Part shown: positions 37,978 to 44,815 of the stretch, piece by piece
How the letters are laid out: each line of letters starts with the position of its first letter
How positions within the stretch are numbered: position 1 is the stretch's first letter
NCBI GenBank assembly: GCA_030017715.1
Contig: JASEIU010000002.1
Coordinates: 48,906-112,905 of the forward strand
DNA length: 64,000 nt
Direction of reading: 5' to 3'
Source of the DNA: Candidatus Saccharicenans sp.
GTDB taxonomy: Bacteria; Acidobacteriota; Aminicenantia; Aminicenantales; Saccharicenantaceae
Notes under the pieces: model-generated
Seen by the model: the letters and a program-made list of their open reading frames with translations, nothing else
What the model was told of the DNA's origin: nothing
The model's database searches: none
Position numbers and translations under genes: made by a program

Positions 37978-39393
37978 TTAACCAGAGGCCAGAAGTTCGC
38001 TGGCTTTCTGCTTTATTATCTCCAGAGCCTGGCGCACATGCCTTTCTTCGGTGGTTCTCTGTCCGACAACCAGGCGCAGGGTGTATTTTCCGTTAAGCGT
38101 GGTGTGGGTCATGAATAGCCGGCCGGTGGAATTTACCTCTTCCAGAAGCCGGCGGTTAAGCTCGTTGAGTTCTTCCTCAGGGCGTCCGGCCTTAAGCCTG
38201 AAGCAAACCAGGCTGAAATAAACCGGAGCCATTATTTCAAATCTCCCGTCCTGTTGCAGTTCGTCCCGGAAAAGTTCAGCCAGATGAATGTGGCGGCGAA
38301 TGATCTTTTTGATTCCTTCCACTCCATAATTTCTCAACACAAACCAGAGCTTGAGCGCCCGGAATCGCCGACCGAGCTGGATCCCCCAGTCGCGGAAATT
38401 CTTCACCACGGCGTCAACGCCGGTCTTGAGATACTCGGGGTGAATTTCAAAGGTTCTGGTGAGGACCTGGGGGTCCTTAACGAAAAAGGCCGAGCAGTCA
38501 AAGTTGGTTAGCATCCACTTGTGGGGATTAAAAACCAGCGAATCAGCCAGCTCAGCTCCGTCGAGCGCCCACCGTTTCTCCGGCAGGATGGTCGCCGTCC
38601 CGGCATAAGCGGCGTCCACATGAAGCCAGAGCCCGTATTTCTGGCAGATTTCTCCGATGGGTTTCAGCGGGTCGACTGCGCCAGAAGAAGTTGTGCCGAC
38701 GGTGGCGATGACGCAGGCTGGCTGAAGGCCGTTCCCGAGGTCTTTTTCGATGGCCTGCTCCAGCTCGCCAGGAATCATGGCCAATTCATCATCTGCAGGT
38801 ATATAGACCAGGTTTTTTCGCCCAAAACCGGCGATTTTTACGCCCTTCTCAACACTCGAATGGGCTTCCCGGGAAGCATAAACGCGCAGGGGGCTGTCAA
38901 AACCTGCTTCGTTCACCTTGAAGCCGGTGATTTTTTCCCGGGCAGCGAGCAGGGCGCAAAGAGTGGCGGTTGAGGCGGTATCCTGAATCACTCCGGCCCA
39001 GCCTTCGGGCAGCCCGATCATCTGCCGCAGCCAGTCCATGACCACCTCTTCCAGTTCGGTGGCCGCCGGGGAGGTTTGCCAGACCATTCCCTGGGTGCCG
39101 AGGCCGGCGGAAAGCAACTCGCCCAGAATAGAAGCCGGACTGTTATTGGCCGGGAAATAGGCAAACCATCCGGGGTGTTCCCAGTGGGTTATCCCGGGCA
39201 GGATGATTTTTTCAAAATCATCCAGAATCCTGTCCATTTCTTCCGGGTGGTGGGGCGGAGAAGGGGGCAGTTTGGCTTTAATTTCTCCAGGTTGAACTGT
39301 CGATTTAACCGGATGTTTTTCAACCGTTTCGAGATAATCAGCCACCCAGTCTATCAACTGATAGCCGTATTTTCTGAATTTTTCTCTATCCAT
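37978..39393 (-). CDS. Aromatic-L-amino-acid decarboxylase (group II PLP)
   Basis: A 471-residue group II PLP-dependent decarboxylase. The PLP lysine is K292 in NPHKWMLTNFDC. H178 stacks on the cofactor (SREAHSSVEKG) and LHVDAAYAG (D260) binds the pyridine nitrogen. The N-terminus DWVADYLETVEKHPVKS and WEHPGWFAYFPANNS match the animal/plant-type aromatic amino-acid decarboxylase group, suggesting activity on tryptophan, tyrosine or phenylalanine to yield aromatic amines. Single gene without an adjacent antiporter; GAGAAAGG precedes the ATG. Confidence 0.92.
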   Translation of the reverse strand: MDREKFRKYGYQLIDWVADYLETVEKHPVKSTVQPGEIKAKLPPSPPHHPEEMDRILDDFEKIILPGITHWEHPGWFAYFPANNSPASILGELLSAGLGTQGMVWQTSPAATELEEVVMDWLRQMIGLPEGWAGVIQDTASTATLCALLAAREKITGFKVNEAGFDSPLRVYASREAHSSVEKGVKIAGFGRKNLVYIPADDELAMIPGELEQAIEKDLGNGLQPACVIATVGTTSSGAVDPLKPIGEICQKYGLWLHVDAAYAGTATILPEKRWALDGAELADSLVFNPHKWMLTNFDCSAFFVKDPQVLTRTFEIHPEYLKTGVDAVVKNFRDWGIQLGRRFRALKLWFVLRNYGVEGIKKIIRRHIHLAELFRDELQQDGRFEIMAPVYFSLVCFRLKAGRPEEELNELNRRLLEEVNSTGRLFMTHTTLNGKYTLRLVVGQRTTEERHVRQALEIIKQKASELLASG

Positions 39394-39601
39394 AAGCCTT
39401 TCTCCCGGAAATTGGGGTTAATCCGGGCAATTTGAGGCCCGAATTTCTTATTTTTTTCAGCTCCTCAGCGTATTTTAATACTTAAAGAACCTAAAATTAA
39501 AGTCTTGGCCCGAAAAAACTGCCAAATCAGGCTGTTTTCTCGCTGTTTGGTGTAGACAGATTTAAACTTCCAGGGAATTATTAATAACTGTAAAATTTTG
39601 C

Positions 39602-39631
39602 TTGATTTTAAATCCTTATTTATGGTATAAT
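39602..39631 (+). promoter_or_regulatory. Promoter of candidate noncoding RNA
   Basis: TTGATT (39602-39607), 18-bp spacer, TATAAT (39626-39631), predicted start about 39638. No open reading frame follows before a strong terminator. Confidence 0.55.
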
Positions 39632-39637
39632 AATTGT

Positions 39638-39926
39638 GTTGTTGGGAAGGGGAAAATCAAGATTAAGGAAGTCAGGCGGTATTTTTCCAGCTAAATGCTG
39701 AGTTTTCAAGACTATATTTAAGCCTTCATAATCCCCCGGCCGGCAAATTTCGGCAACTTTTCCAGAAATTTTATGCAACCAAATCATCCCCTCTGCCGTT
39801 TACCTGAATGAGCAAAAATGAGAACAGAAGCGATTAGAAGGATTTTGGAAGCCTCCTTCTTTTAATCCCCCCTCCTTTCCTTGCCCTTCACCCAAGGCCC
39901 TGCTTAAGACAGCAGGGCTTTTTTTT
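39638..39926 (+). ncRNA. Candidate structured noncoding RNA ending in an intrinsic terminator
   Basis: A transcript of about 290 nt is predicted between a sigma70-like promoter and the terminator at 39897-39926, with no usable ORF. Two alternative pairings are visible. GATTAGAAGGA (39832-39842) pairs locally with TCCTTCTTTTAATC (39854-39867). GATTAAGGAAG and GGGAAGGGG near the 5' end (39644-39671) could instead pair with the same 3' segment and with CCCCTCCTTTCC (39868-39880). Pairing of 5' and 3' ends recalls 6S RNA, but I cannot assign the family. It could also be a leader that attenuates the downstream receptor gene. Confidence 0.45.
39897..39926 (+). terminator. Strong intrinsic terminator
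   Basis: GCCCTGCT-TAAGAC-AGCAGGGC stem (8 bp) followed directly by eight T. The best terminator in the window. It is isolated from any plus-strand protein gene, supporting the existence of an upstream short transcript. Confidence 0.85.
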
Positions 39927-39997
39927 CGCCGGCGTCTTTCCGGCAATTTCCAGCGCCTGCACGGCTGACATTTCTAAATTATTAAATAATTCACGCC

Positions 39998-40025
39998 TTG
40001 ACCTCAGGCGCCAATTTGTTAGAAT
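39998..40025 (+). promoter_or_regulatory. Promoter of the cobalamin riboswitch-receptor transcript
   Basis: TTGACC (39998-40003), 16-bp spacer, TAGAAT (40020-40025). Transcription would start at about 40032, just at the riboswitch 5' end. Confidence 0.55.
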
Positions 40026-40031
40026 TTGGTC

Positions 40032-40178
40032 TTCGGGGTTCAGGATGCAGGGAAGTCCGTGAGAGGCGGACACAGCCCCCGCTACTGTAACCGGCGACAA
40101 ATCCCTGACAGCGCCACTGCCCTCCGGGGCGGGAAGGCCAGGGAGGAGGATGACCCGGGAGTCAGGATATCTGCCTTG
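40032..40178 (+). promoter_or_regulatory. Cobalamin (B12) riboswitch
   Basis: The aptamer elements appear in order: GGGAAGTCCGTGAGAGGCGGAC (P3/P4 arm), CAGCCCCCGCTACTGTAACCG, GCCACTGCCCTCCGGGGCGG (with GAAGGCC after it), and the B12-box-like GACCCGGGAGTCAGGATA with CTGCC. Downstream, GTTTTCTTC-GGGCG-GAAGAAAAC (40194-40216) is a perfect 9-bp hairpin that could belong to the expression platform; it has no T-run, so translational control through sequestering the AAAGGAG ribosome-binding site is the likelier mode. It lies 80 bp before a BtuB-like receptor, the usual regulon. Confidence 0.92.
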
Positions 40179-40259
40179 AGCCCGGCAGCCTTTGTTTTCT
40201 TCGGGCGGAAGAAAACAGGGAGCCAGCCAAACCAAACAAGCGGGGGGAAAGGAGAATGA

Positions 40260-42218
40260 ATGAGAAAGCACTTTCCTGCCCATCTGTCTGCCGGTTTTAC
40301 TCTGGCAATTTGCCTGGCGTTAATTGCTTTTATTGCTGCGCCCCTGCGGGCTGATGACCAGACCCGGCCGCCAAAAATTCAGCACGAAATCGTGGTCACG
40401 GCCACCAGGCTGGAAACACCGGTAAAAGAGACGGCTTCAGCCATAAGCCTGGTCAGAATAGAAAATCTGCCTCCGGCAGCCGCCATCAGACCGGAAATTA
40501 TTTTTACGGGCATTCCGGGAGTATTTTTCCTGCAGCCGGGGTTGGCCGGCGGAGCCGGTTCTCTTTTTATCCGGGGCGCAAACTCAGAGCACACGGTGTT
40601 TATGATTGACGGGCTGGAGCTAAACGACCCGATCTCGCCATCGCGCTCGTTTAACTTTAACCTTTTCGACCTGTCTCTCATCGACCGGGTGGAAGTGCTT
40701 CGCGGTCCCCAGAGCACTTTATACGGCTCAGACGCTCTGGCCGGAGTGGTGAACTTAATCACCGCCGATCCCGAAAAAAACGAAGCTACGGTTTCGGGAC
40801 TTTTTGGCTCACGCCGGACAGGTCTGGGTAATCTTCGTATAGCCCGGGTCAAAAATAATTTTTCTTTCGTTATGGAAACAAATTCTTTCACCACTCTCGG
40901 AATTTCCTCAGCCAGCAGCTCTTACCCCGGAAACACCGAAAACGATGGCTTCAATCAGCAGAGCTTAGCGGTGAAGCTCTCCTGTCGCCTTTCGCCCGCA
41001 TTCAAAATTACCTGGCAGAGCCGCGGACTTTTTAACCGGGCTGAGCTGGACGCCTTCGGCGGCCCCTACGGCGACGATCCCAATTCTGTTCAAAAATCAA
41101 GGTTCATTTTTAACCGTCTCGAGCTTAACGGGTTTCTGTGGCAACACCGCTGGGAGCAGAAGCTGGCGTTCGGTTTTGAAGCCGGGCGGCGTGATTTCGA
41201 CAACCCGGCCGATGAGTCGCATCCATCTGAAGCGGAGGATGCCATTTACAAAAGCCAGATGTTCAAGGTTGACTGGCAGAATAATTTCTATCTCTCCGAA
41301 AACAACACCTTAGTGCTGGGAGCCGATTTCCGGGAAGAGCGGGGCAGCTCTTTCTACGTTTACTCCAGTCCCTGGGGCGATTTTGAAAGCAGCTTTCCGC
41401 AAAAATCAGCTTCACTTCTTGGACTATACGTTCAGGATCAGTGGAAACTCTGGAACAGACTGTCGCTGACCGCAGGCTTGAGGTCGGACCATCATCAGAG
41501 ATTCGGCCCGGCTGTAACTTTCAGGACGGCCGCCTGCTTCGACCTGCCTGAAATTCAGGCACGGGTAAAAGCCACAGTCGGGAGCGGTTTTAAAGCCCCT
41601 TCGCTTTACCAGCTTTATGCACCGGAGAGTATTTTCGGACCGATCGGCAACGAGAATTTAAGACCCGAAAAAAACACCGGCTGGGACGCCGGCCTGGAGA
41701 AAGAAATCGGAGAGCGATTTTCTGTGTCGCTCACTTATTTTGAAACGCACTACCGCAACCTGATTCAATTCTATTACGGCTCGGGTTACCAGAATATCGG
41801 GCGGGCTTCAAGCCGGGGTGTGGAAACTTCGCTTCAGGCAAATCCCCTGAAATCGCTGACCCTCCGCGCCAGCTGGACCCACCTTCGGGCGCGCGACCTC
41901 GATACCGGAACTCCGCTTCTCCGCCGTCCTGAAAATTCGCTCCATTTCGACCTGAGCTACACCCGCGGCTCGCTCAATCTGGCGGCAGAACTCAACTACA
42001 TCGGCTCGCGATTTGATGTAAATTATTCGGCTTATCCAGCAGAGACCGTCAAACTGAAACCGGCAACCATCGCCAACCTTCTTCTGACTTATGAGCTGAA
42101 TCAACCGCTGACTCTCTTTCTCCACCTCCAGAACCTGCTCGACACCCGCTACGAGCTGATTTACGGCTACGGCTCCCCCGGCCTTATAGCCTCAACCGGA
42201 TTTAAGCTAAAATTGTGA
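40260..42218 (+). CDS. btuB: TonB-dependent cobalamin receptor (BtuB-like)
   Basis: A 652-residue outer-membrane receptor. Signal peptide 1-31 precedes a TonB-box region (EIVVTATRLETPVKE). Then comes the plug domain with GAGSLFIRGANSEHTVFMIDG and EVLRGPQSTLYGSDALAGVVN, and a 22-strand-type barrel ending in an amphipathic strand that closes with FKLKL. The cobalamin riboswitch directly upstream makes B12 or another corrinoid the probable ligand. No periplasmic or ABC partner (btuFCD) follows in the window. AAAGGAG lies upstream of the ATG. Confidence 0.93.
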   Translation: MRKHFPAHLSAGFTLAICLALIAFIAAPLRADDQTRPPKIQHEIVVTATRLETPVKETASAISLVRIENLPPAAAIRPEIIFTGIPGVFFLQPGLAGGAGSLFIRGANSEHTVFMIDGLELNDPISPSRSFNFNLFDLSLIDRVEVLRGPQSTLYGSDALAGVVNLITADPEKNEATVSGLFGSRRTGLGNLRIARVKNNFSFVMETNSFTTLGISSASSSYPGNTENDGFNQQSLAVKLSCRLSPAFKITWQSRGLFNRAELDAFGGPYGDDPNSVQKSRFIFNRLELNGFLWQHRWEQKLAFGFEAGRRDFDNPADESHPSEAEDAIYKSQMFKVDWQNNFYLSENNTLVLGADFREERGSSFYVYSSPWGDFESSFPQKSASLLGLYVQDQWKLWNRLSLTAGLRSDHHQRFGPAVTFRTAACFDLPEIQARVKATVGSGFKAPSLYQLYAPESIFGPIGNENLRPEKNTGWDAGLEKEIGERFSVSLTYFETHYRNLIQFYYGSGYQNIGRASSRGVETSLQANPLKSLTLRASWTHLRARDLDTGTPLLRRPENSLHFDLSYTRGSLNLAAELNYIGSRFDVNYSAYPAETVKLKPATIANLLLTYELNQPLTLFLHLQNLLDTRYELIYGYGSPGLIASTGFKLKL

Positions 42219-42460
42219 TAGTCTTTATTAACAAACAGCTGCTACATTTCATATTTAATATCGACTGACGAAGCTTCAGTCCGAGGAACATCAAGGTGAA
42301 ATTCAAGTGAGCCTCCAAGAAGGAAGTTTAGGGTAAACAGGACCTTTACAATCTTTTTGCTCTGGCTATATATTTGTCCCGGTAACATCAATTGAATAGT
42401 CATATTGATTTCTTCCCGCTATCATCTTTCAATTCTTGCCGGGCTTTAGCCCCCCGGCTT
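42219..42460. other. Convergent intergenic region
   Basis: A weak hairpin (GACTGA-CGAAGCT-TCAGTC, about 42264-42282) may end one of the converging transcripts. Nothing else recognised. Confidence 0.35.
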
Positions 42461-43681
42461 TCAGATTTCAGACTGCGTCCTGACTGAAGTTAAGGTGCGG
42501 TGAAGGATAGCGAAGACCGCTAAGGATAGAAGCTCAACCGCGGCTACAAAAATAAAAAGTCCGCTCAGGGTGCGTTCGTAGAGAAAACCCATCACCGCTC
42601 CGCTGACGAACCAGGCCGCTCCATACAGAGTGTTAAAAATGCCGTAGGCAGAAGCCCGCCGCGCCTTGCCCACCATGTCGGCAATGGCAGCCCTCATGAT
42701 CGTTTCATGGGCGGCCATGACTACACCCCACAGAACCACGCTGGCCAGGGCCAGCTTTGAGTTATTGGAGAAGCCCAGGAAAGGAACCGGCAGAGTTAAA
42801 AGAGGGATTAGCAACATGCCCTTAAGACCGATTTTATCGTAAAGGCGGCCAACCGCCAGGGCAGCCACCGCATCCACTCCCATGGCCAGAGCATATAGGA
42901 AGGCTATCCTGCCCGCGGGAAAAATTCCGGTGGCTGTCCAATGGAAGGAAAGCAGGGCAAAAGTGGCAAACCCCGCCACACTGAACAGGGTAAAAACAGC
43001 ATACCAAACGAAAGACGGCGGCAGGCGTTTCCCGGCTACTCCGGCCGCAGGGCTTTCTTTCTCCAGAATTTCTGGAGTCGGCACCCGAATCCTGGCAACT
43101 GCCAGCGTGCCCATCATCAAGACAAACGGAATCCACAGCAGATTGAATCCATCGCGATAAGACTGGCGCACCGCGAAAATGACACCAAAGAGAACCGGAC
43201 CGGCCACCGCTCCGAGCTGATCAAGAAATTCGTGCAGCGCAAAGCCCCGCCCCCGGCCGGTTTGAGCGGTGGCATGGGAAAGAATCGTATCGCGGGCCGG
43301 CGAGCGAACAGCCTTGCCGACACGCTCAAGTATCAGCAGGAGCGCCGCCAGTTCCCAGCGGTTGACAAATGCCAGCAGCGGAATACACAGAATCAGGCCA
43401 TACCCGATAAAAGTGGCCGCCCAGTAAGCCCTGGTGCGGTCGACCAGGTAGCCGCTCAGAAGACGCAGGGCATATCCGATGAACTCTCCGAGCCCCGAAA
43501 CCAACCCCACAGCGGCCGCGCTGGCACCCAGAAACAGCAGATACGGGCCTGAAACACCGCGAGCCGTTTCGTAGGTCACATCCCCCAGGGCGCTCACGAT
43601 CCCAAGAATGAAGATCAGCTGCCAGGAAAGACTACGGCGCTGGGTTTCCTCCCTACTTTCAGGCGACAAATTTTGTTTCAT
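42461..43681 (-). CDS. Major facilitator superfamily transporter
   Basis: A 406-residue MFS protein with twelve hydrophobic segments. It has an MFS loop 2-3 region, RLLSGYLVDRTRAYW, and GKAVRSPARDTILSHAT on loop 4-5, a motif common in a group of uncharacterised MFS proteins. Probably a secondary transporter for a small metabolite or drug; substrate unknown. There is no convincing ribosome-binding site at ATG 43681. Confidence 0.85.
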   Translation of the reverse strand: MKQNLSPESREETQRRSLSWQLIFILGIVSALGDVTYETARGVSGPYLLFLGASAAAVGLVSGLGEFIGYALRLLSGYLVDRTRAYWAATFIGYGLILCIPLLAFVNRWELAALLLILERVGKAVRSPARDTILSHATAQTGRGRGFALHEFLDQLGAVAGPVLFGVIFAVRQSYRDGFNLLWIPFVLMMGTLAVARIRVPTPEILEKESPAAGVAGKRLPPSFVWYAVFTLFSVAGFATFALLSFHWTATGIFPAGRIAFLYALAMGVDAVAALAVGRLYDKIGLKGMLLIPLLTLPVPFLGFSNNSKLALASVVLWGVVMAAHETIMRAAIADMVGKARRASAYGIFNTLYGAAWFVSGAVMGFLYERTLSGLFIFVAAVELLSLAVFAILHRTLTSVRTQSEI

Positions 43682-43744
43682 AGCTTTTATCTCAGTCTCT
43701 ACATGTCTGAATTATACCAGGCCAATAATCTAAAATCTGTCTTC

Positions 43745-44392
43745 CTATTCTAACCCAACCTCCCTATTCCATCCTACTGTTTTTTCAATGGCATCTAAAA
43801 TAACTTCTTGATCGTCTTCATTTATAGTATTGGCTTCAAGATTCTGCACCTGCCATAATTTCCCTGAATTAATTTTTTTTACTGGAGAATATCTGCCGAG
43901 CCAGCCTTCTGAGGGTTTGCCTAATTCACACCTGGCGACAGTTCCGATAAGAGAGGTTTCCAGACCTTCTCGCCCCATCCTTTTTTTCTGCCCCTCGAGC
44001 ACAAAAAATCTGAAAGAGAACTTTTCTCTGATTATGGCTGTGATTTCTGCTTCTAACTCTATTTCCTTTGGAATATCTCGAAAGGCTCCTTTTTCTTCCC
44101 TGTTATGTTTTTTGGTGAAATCGATGTTCCATATCTCCAGATACGGATCATTCCTTTTATTTAATAAAACTCTGCCAATATTTTTCCTGAAAATACTTCT
44201 GGCACTGGGAGGTGGCTTATTTTTATCCAGGTTCATTTTTGTCTCATCAAGAAGAAAATGTTCTTGTATACGATTCCTGAAATTACCATCTTTACTTGTG
44301 CCAATTCTAACAATTCTTGGCCTGGCTCCCCCATGCCCCCAGATTTCACCTTCTTCATAAAAGAAATAAATCCCGTTCAACGGCAGTGACAT
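43745..44392 (-). CDS. GIY-YIG nuclease-like protein
   Basis: A 215-residue protein whose start, NGIYFFYEEGE followed by RIVRIGTSKDG and FRNRIQEHF, follows the GIY-YIG endonuclease core (GIY, then an RIG variant of YIG, then the catalytic Arg region). The remainder is charged and unrecognised. It overlaps the upstream DUF6884-like gene by 38 bp, so the two form a unit. Base composition is visibly AT-richer than flanking genes, indicating transfer. A role in restriction or DNA repair is plausible but unproven. Confidence 0.65.
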   Translation of the reverse strand: MSLPLNGIYFFYEEGEIWGHGGARPRIVRIGTSKDGNFRNRIQEHFLLDETKMNLDKNKPPPSARSIFRKNIGRVLLNKRNDPYLEIWNIDFTKKHNREEKGAFRDIPKEIELEAEITAIIREKFSFRFFVLEGQKKRMGREGLETSLIGTVARCELGKPSEGWLGRYSPVKKINSGKLWQVQNLEANTINEDDQEVILDAIEKTVGWNREVGLE

Positions 44393-44642
44393 CCTTCACC
44401 AGTTTCTCGAATTCATTCTCTGAAACTTCGCGAGGATACTTGTTATACCATTCAATTTCTGCCTCAGAAAACAATACTCCATGCAAATCAGAAAAAATTG
44501 CCCAATTTGCATTTTTTTCTTTACACTTCTTGATAAATCTCTGGAGCATTCTGGCGGTGTAAAGCCTTTCTGGCAGGACCTTTAGGCTTGTATTCTTTAA
44601 CGAATCATCCTTTTTATTTGAACAGTGTGTTATATATATTCT
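44355..44642 (-). CDS. DUF6884-like small protein
   Basis: About 96 residues from ATG 44642 (a frame start at 44660 is also possible). The pattern CSNKKDDS, then LPERLYTARMLQRFIKKC, then WAIFSDLHGVLF and YNKYP matches the DUF6884 family (Cys and Lys-Lys near the N-terminus, LY, and an S-x-x-HG-x-L block). The family is usually somewhat longer, so the C-terminus here is reduced. It is translationally coupled to the GIY-YIG gene. Molecular role unknown; members occur in phage and accessory regions. Confidence 0.6.
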   Translation of the reverse strand, partial: RIYITHCSNKKDDSLKNTSLKVLPERLYTARMLQRFIKKCKEKNANWAIFSDLHGVLFSEAEIEWYNKYPREVSENEFEKLVKDVTAVERDLFLL

Positions 44643-44815
44643 CATTTTCCCTCTGCCCAATGATAATTATTCTCCTTGTATTTTGTTTTCTTTGAAAATC
44701 AAAGACCGGCACTATAATTTTAGGTGTTTTTAAATTAGAATTGAATTTGTTTCTTCGGCCGGCCCGATGCTGGCAGAATTAAAAAAAGCCTGGAGACAGC
44801 TTCTGGAGTTGGTGC

